This document shows, piece after piece, positions 1 through 14,300 of a stretch of 64,000 bases of DNA. The translations under genes and the position numbers were made by a program. This stretch comes from Hemileia vastatrix (lineage: Eukaryota > Basidiomycota > Pucciniomycetes > Pucciniales > Zaghouaniaceae): contig JASXTE010000019.1 of NCBI GenBank assembly GCA_030280995.1, forward strand, positions 7,489,501 to 7,553,500, in the 5' to 3' direction. The notes beneath the pieces were generated by a model that ran no database searches, had not been told where the DNA came from, and saw only the letters and a program-made list of their open reading frames with translations. Position 1 is the first letter of the stretch. Each line of letters begins with the position of its first letter.

Positions 1-1383
1 ACTAGTAAAGGTGCTCTTATCAAAAAGAAAGGATTGGAGGAGTATCACCTGGAAGGGGAAGCGCTGTATTGGAATGGGAAGATAGTGGTGATAAATGATG
101 AAGAGATCAAGAGGCAGATGGTCAAGTCAAGGCACAACTCTCCAATGGCAGGACACCCAAGACTTCTGAAGATGGTAGAAATGTGGAATTTCAACTTTTA
201 TTGGAAGTACATGAAGGTATACATCCAGTACAAGGTAGCGGCATGTGACTCTTTCCAGAGGAACAAGATTAGCCCAACAGCTATACCACTAGCCCTATTA
301 AGTATACCCAAGAAGCCATGGAAGGAACTCTCTTATAATCTAATAATGAAGTTACCCAGGTCACAAGGAAAGAATGCCTTCCTCACAGTATTTGACCACT
401 GCACCAAGATGGCACACTTTGTTTCCACCACTACTAATATTACATCAGAGGGTATTGCAGCCTTAATTGTGACACATTTCTGGAAGCTACATGGATTGCC
501 TGAAATTATGGTATCAGACAGGGGAAGTACTTTTAAATCTTAATTATTGAAGGCAATGTATGAGAAACAAAACATTGAACCCATTTTTCCAACAGCATGG
601 CATCCATAGACTGACAGGCAATCTGGGATAGTGAATAAGGCAATTGAACATTATCTATTCCATTTCATTAACTATCAGCAAGATAATTGGGTGCAACTGC
701 TGCTGTTGGCTGAATTCTCATACAAAAAATGGACACATGTGGAAACTGGCATGTCACCTCTTTATGCCAACTATGGATACAACCCAACATTCTCAATTGA
801 TACCTCATCCATGTTTTAAGTTCCAGAAGCTGAAGAACAAATTCAGAAAATACTGAGTATATGTCAGGAGCTAGAAGCAGTACTCAAATTATCTCAACAG
901 TCAATGAAGCACCATCATGATCAAGGAAAAACCCAGTATCAGGTGCTACAGGTAGGTGATAAGGTTTGGCTAAGCTTACAATTACTTTCCACACTATGCC
1001 TAAGTGCCAAATTAGATCACAAGGAGGTAGGACCATTAAAAATCAAGTACAAGATATCTGACTCAGAATACAAATTGGAGCTACCAATTTTAATGAAACA
1101 AGTGCACCTAGTGTTTAATATTTCATTACTCACAAAGCAACAAGAGGATACAATACCAGGGCTTTCAGAAGAACCACCAGCTCCAGCTTATGTATGAATT
1201 GAAGAGGATTTTGAGTTAGAAAAGATTATTGCTAAGCAAGTGTACAGGGGGAAGGTTCAGTATTTGGTGCACTGGAAAGGTTACAGTGTAGGAGATAGGT
1301 CTTGGGAACCAGTAGAGAACTTAGATAACACAAAGGGAAAGGTGAAGGATTTTGTAAAGGAACAAAGGGGGCAGGAAGGGTAA
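1..1383 (+). pseudogene. Ty3/Gypsy chromovirus pol 3' fragment (integrase + chromodomain)
   Basis: One reading frame runs from the window edge to a TAA at 1381-1383, broken by four stops (541-543, 607-609, 817-819, 1195-1197) with no frameshift. The first part (34-543) resembles the end of the integrase zinc region and the core: a CDSFQRNK segment, where the second cysteine of the usual CxxC is Phe, then FDHCTKMAHF and VSDRGSTF around the second catalytic Asp. The middle holds the end of the integrase core and a KVWL-type C-terminal region. After the stop at 1195 the frame continues with a clear chromodomain (YLVHWKGY ... SWEPVENL, about 1255-1325). Chromodomain integrases are known to target heterochromatin. 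The stops at 607 (CAG to TAG) and 1195 (CGA to TGA) fit C-to-T change. The 5' part lies outside the window. A dead element. Confidence 0.85.
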
Positions 1384-3220
<1,837 letters not shown>

Positions 3221-3950
3221 TCAATCCTCCTGCATTCGATCTTTTTTATCCCCTCGATTTTTTCTTGCCAGTATAGCCTTGCGGTCTTTGTCAAGATATA
3301 ATTTCTGAATAACTACATTTGAAGGATGAACTCCAACCTGAACAGTTTGCCCAGATGCCTGAAACAAGAGGGATTGGAATCCTAGTGAATGAGTACCAAT
3401 CCAACAGAAAGAATCAAGACCTAGAGTAACCCACTTTATCCCGAGTGACTTTGTCAACATGAATGACATATTTCTTGCGGTAAACAGATAAAACTTTGCC
3501 TTCTCGACCTTTGTAAGTGCCGCGGACAACAATAACTTCATCGTCTTTTCGAATTGGCATAGATCGAACCTAAGCAGTAAATTTAGCGCAATGAGAAACA
3601 CTCAGGTGATGCTCTACTGAGAGAAAGCCAGGAATTGGGATTGGCATCGGTCGGAAAAAGACATACATTGTATTTTTCACGGAGATCCTTCGATAGGGCT
3701 GAAGACATTCTTATTCGGCGTTCGGAAGAAGGAGCCTGAAAGTGGGCAGCACGAGATTTGCGTCTTGAGCTGGAAACATCTGTTAAAGCCCAAAGAAAAA
3801 TGAATCAATACAAATTTCTCAGACACCAATATAACTAAGTGATTCCGATGAATGGAGAAGTATAGCCATTAAAAACTTGCAAAAGCATAACATCTACGGA
3901 ATGCCAGCATTATCTTGATCAGTCAACTGACCTTTTGAAAATTTTGCCAT
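3221..3950 (-). CDS. RPL26: 60S ribosomal protein L26 (uL24), four exons
   Basis: Cytosolic large-subunit protein uL24, which binds rRNA near the exit tunnel. I assemble exons, in transcript order, 3950-3932, 3779-3667, 3569-3435 and 3358-3221, joined by GT-AG introns (donors GTCAGT, GTATGT, GTGGGT) and giving 134 residues. Recognition is by family-typical blocks: [39 protein letters not shown], the KOW-type segment [17 protein letters not shown] with YKGREGKV, then [12 protein letters not shown] and [10 protein letters not shown], ending KKDRMQED. Length is close to yeast and animal uL24 (about 127-145). All exon phases agree, so it should be functional. It is divergent from RPS21 with 226 bp between start codons. 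The third donor (GTGGGT) is the least certain junction. Confidence 0.93.
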
Positions 3951-4176
3951 GTTGGGGAAGTTTAATTGTTGTTGGATGGGCTGAGGACAAGGGAAGTGAA
4001 GGACGAGGGAGCGAGTAGGGGGCGGCGCCAGCCCTAATCTCACTACATTTACCCTAACTTGGCTCACTTGTACCCTATTGTATGCCGTTGTGGATCTCTC
4101 GCTCGGCTCACTGAAACACGGATTTCGCTCTAAATTGATCAACCTTCTGCATCTCACCTCGAATACTTGACTTATC
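3951..4176. promoter_or_regulatory. Shared bidirectional promoter region, RPL26/RPS21
   Basis: The 226 bp between the two divergent ATGs must hold both 5' UTRs and core promoters. I see no convincing TATA box, which is common for ribosomal protein genes. Coordinated expression is inferred from the arrangement. Confidence 0.6.
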
Positions 4177-4590
4177 ATGGAGAACGATCAAGGTACCATT
4201 GTTGAATTGTACGTCCCTCGAAAGTGTGCCGCAACTAACAGACGTAAGTTTGGTACTCATCACCACTCATGCGAGCTTTACTAATGTTTAAGATACACAA
4301 CAATATATATCTTTGACTATCTAGTTATCACTGCCAAGGACCACTCTTCCGTCCAGATTAATGTTGCAGAAGTTGATGATGAAGGGAAAGCCATTCCCGG
4401 AAAAAATGTGACCTATGCCTTGTCGGGATTCGTGCGACGGGAAGGAGAAGCCGATGACAGTCTTAATCGATTAGCTACGAAGGATGAGCGTAAGAATGAT
4501 TACTAGACTTGCTAAACCCAACTTACCCATATCAAATATATTTTTGCTGGTTATATAGTTCTTCGGTCTGTCTGGTCTGCTACAAGATAA
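4177..4590 (+). CDS. RPS21: 40S ribosomal protein S21 (eS21), three exons
   Basis: Small-subunit protein eS21, needed for 40S maturation. Exons 4177-4243, 4325-4489 and 4559-4590 with GT-AG introns of 81 and 69 nt (donors GTAAGT and GTAAGA) give exactly 87 residues, the yeast length. Diagnostic blocks are [61 protein letters not shown] and the C-terminal [10 protein letters not shown]. Both introns sit in phase 1. No defects are seen. Together with RPL26 it is the only clearly functional host gene in the window and is closely flanked by transposon sequence on the right. Confidence 0.96.
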
Positions 4591-5150
4591 TTAATTGGCT
4601 AGAAAGAATTTTTCTCCTCATTTTGACGTCCAGTTTTATGTCATCTGCTTTGAATTAATTTGCATGCAAAAATTCTGGGACTTTGTCTCGGGTGATGACT
4701 TAAATTTGATCCCAATTCCCCTCAAACATGTGATGAGAATGGGCCACAATTTATCCGCTTTTTTTTTTTTTTTTTTTTTTTTTGCTTAAATAATGTCAAA
4801 AGTCTTCAACTGCACGAACTCAATGTCTATTGAAACCACACCTGTAACTCCATGCCATAGGTTGATGTCCAGTGTGTCTTCAATTGAAAAATTTAAACAT
4901 GCCTTAAAAATTGTGAGACTGAGAATATCTATTGACATTGAGTTGCAGTGCCTTGAAGTGAAATGACATAGCCCCAGGTTTTGAATTTATTTGCAGTCCT
5001 TTCCAAATCACTGTTTTTAGAAAGGGGGTATCAAAGTTATAAATCTTCCATTCCAAAATACCTCTTTTCTCCACCAAATTAACAAGAATTATTTTTTAAA
5101 ATATGAAATAGTATGCCTCCAAAACACCATTTTACTGAGAATTAATAGGG
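4591..5150. other. RPS21 3' flank, no gene
   Basis: Contains the RPS21 3' UTR, a poly-T tract (about 4760-4783) and AT-rich sequence. An AGGGGGTATCA at about 5030 resembles a Harbinger terminus and may be a further short remnant. Confidence 0.5.
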
Positions 5151-5229
5151 GGTATCAATGTTCAGGGATCCACAATTAGGGATCAGTAATTTTTTTCTCA
5201 GGATCAGATAATATTAATTGCGGAAGATT

Positions 5230-5261
5230 CTTATCCACTAGCCCCAGGGCTAGTGGATAAG
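5230..5261. repeat. Perfect 15-bp subterminal hairpin in H1
   Basis: Two perfectly complementary 15-base arms (5230-5244 and 5247-5261) separated by CA. A weaker version with the same CACTAGCCCC core lies just inside the right end of H2 (about 36185-36205), so this is probably an element-specific subterminal structure. Confidence 0.8.
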
Positions 5262-5543
5262 GAATCCATCTTAATGCATTATCCTGCCTCTTATACCCCA
5301 ATTACTGTTCCTAATTCCTGATCCCAAACTCATCACATCCATGATGGATTTTTAAGAAAGTCACATGACTTATAATTGCTGATGCCATCCTTAAGTCTCT
5401 CCTCACTCTATGCTACTTAATTTTGGTGGCAAACACTTAAGTTTTTTTTCTATCTACACACCCTGACTGCACATTTGGTGGTGAATTCCCACTTCCCACT
5501 CATCACCTAAACCTTCTACCAACAACCTATACTACTGACAACA

Positions 5544-6806
5544 ATGAAGCACCTCTCTTCTAGACAGCTACTTCACTCCACTATGAATGCTATCACTTTA
5601 CTTTTATTTCTCTACTATAAATCTGACTCTGATTTGGAAGATGCTTTAGCCTATTTGTGTTTTCTTTCCAAAAAGTGTAACCTCATTGCCAGGGGGCCAA
5701 ATCTTTATCATGATCCCCAATATGATCTCTGCTCCATTCTCAACATTCCTCAACTAAACTTCACTCAACTATTTTGAACTTCTCCCGATTCTTTCTTCAA
5801 ACTTTATCAACTCATCTCTGAACATCCTATCTTTCATAACAATTCCCATAACAAACAGCATAATCCTGCCATTCAACTTGCTGTTGCACTATGTCACTTT
5901 GGCTCAAATGGAAATGGTGCTGCTGTAAGACGTTTGGATAATCTATTTAACATAGGATATGGTATGGTGATATTATACACCAAGCGCTGTATGATTGCTA
6001 TCCTTTCGCTCAAGTCTCAAACACTTGCTTGGCCAACTCCAGAACAGCGACTTGAATCCTCTCAAGTAATGCAAGCCAAAGGTTTCCCTGGCTGTGTAGG
6101 TTTTGTTGATGGCACAACTATACCTTTGAGTCAAAAGCCTGCTCATGATGGGAACCATTATTTTGATTGCAAAAAAAAGTTCATTCAAAATCTTCTCCAA
6201 GTTCTCATCATTCATGAACTAACTTTTTATCTTCCTTCTAGATACTCTATTGCCGTTCAACTTATATGCGATGTCAATAAAAAATTTAGTGCTTTTCACA
6301 GTGGCTGCCCTGGATCATGTCATGACTCTTTTGTCTTCCAAAGAATGAGGATTTCTCAAACCCCAGACTCATACTTTGACAAATCTCAAAACCTCCTTGC
6401 AGACTCAGCATATGCAAGTGGGAAGTACATTATACCTGCATTCCATGGTGCAACCTTAGAAAATGACCCCAAAACTAAATTTAATTATCACCTTGCCCAA
6501 TTAAGAGTACGGATTGAACATGCTATAGGTATTCTAAAGGGACAATTTTCTAGTCTTTGGGAGCTCAGAATCCAATTTCAAAATAAATTGGAGATCAAAA
6601 CTGCAAATCATTGGATCATGACTTGCGTTATACTCCACAATATCCTAGCTGATTTAAAGGATGAGTGGAATGATCTTTATGAAGAAGAGCATCCTGAACC
6701 AGCACCAGCTCTTCCCACCCTTGATTCCCAAAACATTCAATCAACTGGCATATGCTCCATTATAATGCCAATTACTCTCCAACATTTCACTTCACAAAAC
6801 TTTTAA
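5544..6806 (+). pseudogene. PIF/Harbinger DDE transposase, inactivated (H1)
   Basis: Homologous along its length to the intact transposase at 34721-35986. Recognisable blocks: GNGAAVRRL, WPTPEQRLESSQVMQAKGFPG, then GFVDGTTIPL with the first catalytic Asp, the second Asp in PGSCHDSFVFQRM, and the Glu in VRIEHAIGILKG, the DDE triad of the DDE_4/PIF family. A TGA at 5775-5777, where H2 reads Arg, splits the gene. An intron at 6179-6241 (GT...AG) corresponds to the H2 transposase intron; left in, it stays in frame and hides itself. Catalytic residues survive but no full-length product is possible. Confidence 0.85.
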
Positions 6807-6884
6807 AATTTTATTTTGGTGCTCTCCAAATGTCCACTTTGTGTACTTTATTCACTTGTTTTGGTATTTTTGTTTGAAAAAAGG

Positions 6885-7447
6885 TGTGGTCTTCCAACAT
6901 TGGCAGACACATTTTTTGCTCTGTTTGGCGTTGTTTGGTATGTCTTAATTGGCATTGGTTGAATAATTGAGTGTTTTTCTAGTTTTATTAGGTGAATATT
7001 GGGACTACAAGTATGTGGGTACTACCATTGAATAGCCCCAGTTTTTCTCTATAATTGATGTCTTGATGACATTTTTCATATTCCAAGTGTTAAGGGGTCA
7101 TTTACTCATTTTTCATTTCTAAAAGATAGCTGTTTAATTTTGTTTTTTGTGTTTTAAGGGCTAACCTTAAGTCTTATGGTTAAGTTCTTAGTACCATTAA
7201 GTAGAGCTAATTTTGCTATATATTTTATGTCACAATTTTGTCGTAGCTTAATTTTGTGATTTAAGGGCTTTAGTAGCTGTGGTGGATTTTTCCAAGTATT
7301 TTGGGCTTTATTGGAGATTTTTAGGTGGTTTTCTGGCTTCAAGGTGGTCCTGCTGCCTCTAGGCGGGCCTTCCAACATCGGGTGGACCCCCTGCCTTGGT
7401 GCTAGAAGGCTGGGAAGCACTTCTCTTTTTTTAGGATGGCTCATTGG
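6885..7447 (+). mobile_element. Truncated G2-type LTR fragment inside H1
   Basis: Begins TGTGGTCTTCCAACATTGGC like the G2 LTRs at 8068 and 21212 and follows them through the GC-rich GGCGGGC segment, then stops about halfway; H1 sequence resumes at about 7448. The 3' half of the LTR is missing. The right boundary is approximate. Confidence 0.8.
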
Positions 7448-7774
7448 TTTTCTTTCACCAGCTCAACATGAAATCACATATTTTGTCAGGGTTTTTATTT
7501 TTTCATTCATCACTCATATCCTTTTCAACCTCTCCTCAAACATCCGTCAAATATTTTCAATTCCTCTATTCCTCATCTCATCTCTCCAGGTAAGTCATTT
7601 TTTTTCTTATTTTTGATTTTTTTTACTTGCTAATAATTTATTTTTTTTCTTATTTTTTTCTTTTTTTTTTCTTTTTTTTTTCTTTATTTTTTGTCCTGTA
7701 AGTGCTTTTTTTGGTTTTCAAGGTTAGAATAATTTTGTTTTTCTTGTTTTATCTTTTTTTTCTTTTTTTCACCC

Positions 7775-8067
7775 TCCATCATCCCCCTTTCCCCTCTCCT
7801 TGGCCACCTCAAGTCCCCCCTTTACCCCCTCCATCATCCCCTGTTACCCCCTCCTTGTCTTCCTCCATACCCCCCTTTAATCCCTCCTTGCCCACCTCAA
7901 CCCCCCTTTACCCCCTCCTTGCCCGCCTCAAACCCCCCTTTGCCCCCTCACCACCACCTACTTATCAAATTGGTAACAATTCAATAAGATAGTGAACAAT
8001 TGCTGATAATCGTTCACTAACTTACCGATTCGATAAGTTAGGTGTAGGGGGGGGGGGTTTGAGGCGG
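7775..8067. repeat. C-rich arm, palindromic AT linker and start of G-rich arm (H1)
   Basis: C-rich tract about 7775-7955, then an AT-rich linker containing CTTATC ... GATAAG inverted repeats (7960-8040), then a G-run cut by the LTR at 8068. The same C-rich/linker/G-rich order appears in H2 at 33534-34250. Confidence 0.8.
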
Positions 8068-9202
8068 TGTGGTCTTCCAACATTGGCAGAGCCCTTTGTT
8101 GGTTTATTTGGTGTTGTTTTGGTATGCCTTAAATGGCATTGTTTAAATAATTAGATTTTTTTCTGGAATTACGCAAAAATTATTGGGACTACAAGGAAGT
8201 GGATACTACTATTGGATAGCCCTGGTTTTTTTCTATATTTTATGTCTTGAGGACATTTTTAATAGCTTAAGTATTTGGGGGATATTTTCTCACTTTTCAT
8301 TTTAAAAAGATTGCTGTTGAATTTTGTTTTTCATGTTTTATGGGCTAACCTTAAGTCTTAGGGTTAAGTTCTTAGTACCATTGTAATGAGTGGAATTTTC
8401 TCTACATTTCATGTCTAAATGTTGTTATAGTGTAATTATGTGTTTTAAGGGTTTAAGTAGTTGTAGATGATCTTCATAAGTAGTTTGGGTGTTTTTGGTG
8501 GTTTTCTGGCTTCAACGTGGTCAGGCCGCTTCAGGCGGGCTTCCCGACATTGGGCGGACCGCCCGCCTCAGTACTAGAGGGCTGGGAAGCATTTCTAGGA
8601 AGGTTTTATGCAATTTGGCGGTCAGGAACGCCAAATTTGTGGGTGTGCATGGGCTCTCAGCTGGTAGTCTGTGTGTGCATAGTGAATAAGACAGTTTGGG
8701 GCCACTTTAATTATCATACAACCATTGGGAGGTGATATCCTTGTTCCTCACTCAGTTTTCACTGTTTTTTTTTGGCCACAATTGGCTGTGTTTGTTGCAA
8801 GTGAGTTCTTCATTTAACTTAACTTAGCAACTGTTTTCTCTGGTGTAGTCTTGCAAGCTATATCAAGTATTATTTCTGTCTCTGGTGTGGATTTGCAACC
8901 TACATCAGTATTATTGCTGTCTCTGGTGTGGATTTGCAACCTACATCAAGTATTATTGCTTTCTCTGGTGTGGAAATTAGTCTACATTTCAGTTCTTTGG
9001 TTTGGTAGTCTGTCTGGAGACTACTTTTTTGACTGATCAAGCAGTCAAGTGTATTAGAAAAGGGGCTTTAGGTAAACAGGAACCAATTAACTGTAGCAGG
9101 TAAATCTCACTTTTTTTTCTAAAGGGACAGGGGTTTTTCTCTCAGGTTTTACTCCAACTCCCTTGGTCAAGGCCTATAGCTAGTACTATAGGATTGTCTA
9201 CA
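8068..9202 (+). repeat. 5' LTR of G2
   Basis: Starts TGTGGTCTTCC and ends GGATTGTCTACA. The same sequence recurs at 21212. It contains imperfect repeats of a GTGTGGATTTGCAACCTACA-type unit around 8880-8970. Confidence 0.88.
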
Positions 9203-9206
9203 TTTC

Positions 9207-9223
9207 TGGCACCCAACCTGTGG
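9207..9223 (+). promoter_or_regulatory. Primer binding site of G2
   Basis: TGGCACCCAACCTGTGG starts four bases after the LTR end. It looks like the tRNA-Lys-type site of G1 (TGGCGCCCAACGTGGGG) with substitutions. Confidence 0.65.
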
Positions 9224-9297
9224 TACAGATCTGCTAGTTCTTTGGAATCTCTGTTGCCTTTGATTGGCCCTTTCTGGTGATTTGGACTGGAAGAATG

Positions 9298-11344
9298 GCT
9301 TCTGGTTCTTCTATTCCGGTGGTGACTGTCAGTGGGGGGGGGGGGGGGGGAAGGTCTGCCTGCTGTGATGGTTAGGGAATGTGTGAGGATTAAAACTTGG
9401 GATGGTACCAAGTTTAATGGTGAAGATGTGAAGTGGTTTCTGGAGAAGTATGAAACTGCTGCTGGTGTGGATGGTGCTTCTTACCTAGACATGGTGAAGC
9501 AAATTATCTTCTTCATTGGAGATATAGTGGTGGAGATGGAGGTTGTGGCCATGACTGGCTACAAGAAGAGGGATTGGAAGCTACTGTCTAGGGAGATGGT
9601 AGATAGATGGGGTGTCAGGTTCACTATGGTTGATTTGAACAAGGTTGTCAGTGAATGGTAGTCTTTTGGTGGTGTTGGTAACTTGCATAGTTACAGGAAG
9701 TTTCTTCTACAGTTTGATCTTGTGGTGGAATACTTGGTGGAAGTAGAGGAGCTGGCACATGAAAATTCTGCGAAAGATGTTTTTTGGTCCGCCCTGGCTA
9801 GAGATGTCAGGATGGATGTGTTGAAGGAGCTATCAAGGAAGGACTTGATGAAGACTCTTTCTAATGGGGACCAGAAGTTGCCTGCCTTGGACAACGTGAA
9901 GAAGGCAGTGGAGGCCCATTTGAAGTTATTGGCGGTGGACACCTATCAAGAGGGGTGCACCAAGTATGTCAGCAAAGTCAGTGAGGCTTTTGCTGAAGAG
10001 GAGAGCAGAGTAAAGGTGGAGGAAAAGAATATGGTGAAGGTTCCTAAACAGCAGAGGGACCCAATGGTGGAACAGTTAGCTGAACTGACAAAACAGCTAC
10101 ACATTTTTGTGCAGGAGGCTAAGAAAGCCAATAAGGCTCCTCCTCAGCCCAGAGATTTTGACATGCGGGCTGGTAGGAGAGATCCTTGGGTTTGCTCTTA
10201 TTTTGGTAGGAGGGGACATAAGTCCAATGATTTTTGGGCTCTGAACAGAGACGTTTCAGAGGGAAAGGTAGAATTTTATGGCAGGGTGTTTAAGTTCCCT
10301 GATGGTCAATTTTTGAAGCCCAGTGAGGGGAAGGCTCCTGTTGATATGGTCAGGAGAAGGGCTGGTTTCAATCAGAGGAGAACAAGGTTTTAGGAGATTC
10401 CTGATCAGGGGAAGTCTTCTATTAAGCAAGATGATGACATCAAGGGAAAAGGGAAGGAGGTAAATAAAGTCTCTTTTTCTACTTCCTTTGGTGGGTTGGA
10501 ATTATATTCTTGTGGCGGACAGTCAAGTGATGAATGCTTTGTGGGTGTCTATGATGTAGAGGCAGGTAAGGTGGGAAGGCCTAAGAGCAGCTCTCAGGCC
10601 CAACCAAATCCTAAGGCTTCTAAGGCGGATCCTAAGCTGGTTCCAGCTAGGAGGAAGTACAGCAAGGAAGAGCTGTACAAGATGCAGAAGGGGATAGCTA
10701 ATATGGGCACCCCTAGCTTTGGTGCATTGGATATGAATGGAGAGCCAATGCCCATGGATGTGGATTCTGACTCTGAGGAAGAGGTTCCTTTGGCTTCATT
10801 TCCAAGGCCTTCCAGAGTTAGAGGCTCGGGTGAGGGATCTGGTTTGATTCCTGTTGATGGAAAATCTGTTGGAGGTTCTGGTACCCAGGAAAATTCTAGG
10901 ACCAAGGTAGTGAAGCCAAGGGCTCACTTTGAGAGGCCACTAGTTTCTGGCCAATCTAATGTTATGGACTCTGTTCTAGAAAGGATGAACCAGGGTCAGG
11001 TTTCACTTACTTATGGGGAATTGTATGCTATCAGTCTTGGGTTGGCTGATAGACAAAAGAAATTGTTGACCAGAAGAAGAGTGTCTTCTGGGGAGGTAGA
11101 ATACATATGTGACTCTGCTGAAAGGTTTGGAGATGGGTTGGAGACTGATTTTTCTGCTCCTCTGGGATATGTCAACATCACTCTGAATGGCAGGGAGGCT
11201 AGGGCATTGGTGGATTCAGGTTCTCAGATCAACCTGATTTCATTCTTTGAGGCTACTCATTTAGGCCTCCCCATCAAAACTGGTATTGGTGGGAATTTGA
11301 GAGGTATAGGTGGTAAAAGTGGATTTTCAACTTTCTCTTTTTAA
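9298..11344 (+). pseudogene. G2 gag-protease, broken
   Basis: Homologous to the intact 869-residue Gag-protease of G1 (37931-40540). The start at 9298 (MASGSS) runs into a long G homopolymer (about 9333-9350) whose length puts the downstream frame out of register. A TAG at 9659-9661 and further breaks near 10390-10496 follow. Surviving blocks include VKWFLEKYETAAGVDGASY, VDRWGVRFTM, a degenerate zinc knuckle (CSYFGRRGH, about 10190, second and last Cys both Phe) and the protease LVDSGSQINLIS (about 11208). The sequence then jumps to the start of pol: relative to G1 about 450 bp is deleted, removing the rest of the protease and the frameshift signal. Confidence 0.85.
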
Positions 11345-14300
11345 TGTTTCTCTTCTCTGCAAGTATTCTTCAAGTTTTTTATCAAGTCTCTGTTCTTTTT
11401 CAAGATTTTCAATTAATTTTAATTCAAGTTCAAAAAGGAAGATGGGTTATATATCTTTATTGAAAGATATGTGGAAAAGCTGTGGAGTGGTGAGATTGGG
11501 GAGTAAAAGTAAGTCCTCCAAATTGTGCACCGCTAGGGTTTCTTCTACACCTTTCAAAAACATTACCTTGGCCACATCTGTGAGCATTGGGGAAACCTCT
11601 GGTTATTTTTGTAGGAAAGAAGAAAACCCAAGAAAAGAAAAGAAAATTTTCAAGATAATTCAAGAAAATCAAGAAAAAAATCTGAAGAAAATGAAGAAAG
11701 AAGACAAAAATCATTTTTGTGAAGATAAGCAAGATCTAGTTTTGGCCCTCCAGAAAGAGGTTAAATTGCACAAACTTTTGGAGAATGAATATCAGCAATA
11801 TCTTGTTTTGAACCTCCTGCATGAGGATAAACTGCATGGTAGTAGAAAATGTGATTCTGAAGATGAATCAAGATTTGAAGATTTGGTAGATGGAAGTGAA
11901 GATGAAGATGTGGGATTGTGGAAAAGCTTTGGAGTGGTGAGATTGGGGTCTAAAAGTAAGTCCTCCCAATTGTGCACTGCTAGGGTTTCTTCTACACCTT
12001 TCAAAAACATTACCTCGGCCACACATGTGAGCAATGGAGAAACCCTTGGTTTTTGTTCCAGGTCTGGTAAAGAAGACGTCCTGAAGATCCCTCAAGTTGA
12101 CGGTAGAGCCACAAAGTATAAGAAGGTGGCGCAGAAGATTAGGCCTTTCCATGAGCCTATGCCTGTAGGATTGAATCCTCCATTGTCAAGAGATCTGTAC
12201 TGTACTCCTCTAGTGAAGAATCCTCCTGATTTTGAGGAAACTGCTAGAGTTACAATGGAAAGGTTGAAGGTTGTAGATTTTGGTCCTGATGGTTGGTTAT
12301 CTGGGGAAGAAAAGAAGTTGTTATTGCATGTTATTGTGCTAAGGGAGAAGGTGGTGGCATTTGTTAAAGAGGAAAGGGGTGTGTTGAAACTGTCAGCCTA
12401 GATATCCCTAGGACTGAGTATTTCTTATGCTTAAAATAAGATAACCTTAAGTAAATTAAGCTTATATCTTAAAAATAAGGTTAAAACAATTATATATATG
12501 ATTATAATACATATATATATAATAATTACACTATTATATAACTTATAGTAGTTTAAATAGATTATCCATAGCCTAATAATACTTATTAAGGTGTTAATGG
12601 AGTCATAATATACTTATCTCAAGTGATATTAAGTAATTATGGACATACATAAGCTTAAATGTATACATAAAGCTCATATTCAGTGAAATATGCAGTATAT
12701 TATGTATATTTAGGTCTATAAGTGAGTTTTAGCCTCTTAATAGCCTATAACCTTTGTTTTTCTGCTTATTTTAGGTCATATGGACAAAATAAGTGGATTC
12801 ACAATGCCTACAGAAGCATAGACATCTATATCAGGCGCATACACTCAGTTTGGACAACTTAATCTGCTTCCTTAGATGGATATCCACGGATTTATGGGTT
12901 GGGAGGTCATTTCTGGGTTAATGTGGATGCTTGGGGATGTTATTGGGGGCTTGGAAACTTCATTTGTTTCCTTTATATGCTTTGGTTTTCATTAAATCTC
13001 TTTTGGATTGCTTATTTTACCTGTTTCTTTATGGTATCCACTTTCATCTGGATTTTCTATTTATGGTATAGGTCTGTGCTATCTTTAATTGTGATGGAGG
13101 GTCCTTACTGGAGGTCTGGGTGTTGAATCTGCTTGAAGTGGACGCCATGGGGAGGTGATGGGCCCTCACAGTGCTGTAATTTCCAGGGATAGCAGTGACA
13201 TCATCTGGATTGAAGGTCTGTGCACTCCAGGGGAATTGGGTATAAGTAAGGAGGGATTTTGACGGTTATTTATCATCATTCACTTACTACAATTCAAATA
13301 AACATTATAACACAATTATTATTATTCAAAGATATATTATAAAGCCATTATAAATTGATATTATCTTTATATAAGCTATAACTATATTTTATTCATCTAT
13401 TTTCCACCACTAGCACGCATTTGAATCCAAGTATTGTGAGTTTTATTTGAGTATAACTATTTTATTAGTCTTCCCCTGAGGTTTAATCACTAAATCATTT
13501 ATCAATAAGTAGTAGGACCATAAATAAATACTATTATATCATACTTAAACACTAAATACACTGACAGAAACACTCTTATGGGGAACCTTACTTGATTCCT
13601 GTGGTTTGTCATGAACCTTAACAAATCAAACCTATTCCAATTCCTGCTGCTATACATGATGATTTTGTGGAGATTGTTAGGGAAAGAGTCAGGACTTGAT
13701 TGTATGAACAATCAACTTCTAGTTACTCAAGTCCGGTGTTCTGTGTTAAAAAGCAGAATGGAAAGTTAAGGGTGGCACATGATCTTAGAGCCCTGAATAG
13801 AGTTACTATCAAGGATTCGGGCATGCCGCCAAGTGCGGAAGACTTTGTGGAAGCCTTTGCTGGAAGGGTGTGTTACGGTTTGGGTGATATTATGGGTGGT
13901 TATGACAAAAGGGAACTTCACACTGATTCACGTCCACTCACAACATTTGAGACTCCTCTGGGGAGATTTCAGCTCACAAGGTTGCCTCAAGGAGCAACTA
14001 ATTCAGTAGCAGTTTATCAAGCACAAATGGCTTGTATTTTAAAGGATGATGTATCTACTCATGCTGGTATTTTTATTGATGACGGTGGAATTAAAGGACC
14101 CTCCACTGATTATGGAAATGAAGTACTGAAAGAAAAGCCAGGTATAAGTAGGTTTGTTTGGAAATATGCAATTACTCTAGAGAGAGTATTGTTTAGAATT
14201 GAAGAGGCTGGTTTGACCGTTTCTGGGTCAAAATTTTGTTGTTGTGTTCCGGCTCTGGAAATTCTTGGGCATGTGGTATGTAAAGAAGGGAGGATTATGG

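Larger units (their letters stand above)
5151..8067 (+). mobile_element. Decayed PIF/Harbinger transposon H1 (right end missing)
   Basis: The left end is placed at AGGGGGTATCAATG (about 5152), like the AGGGGGTGTCAG terminus of the intact element H2 at 29766-36258. It carries a broken transposase (5544-6806), an inserted LTR fragment (6885 to about 7447), a segment matching the inverse of H2 around 34430-34600 (for example CTCAACATGAAATCACAT at about 7465), then a C-rich tract, an AT-rich palindromic linker and the start of a G-rich tract. At 8068 it is cut by the G2 LTR and its right terminus is not seen. Confidence 0.75.
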
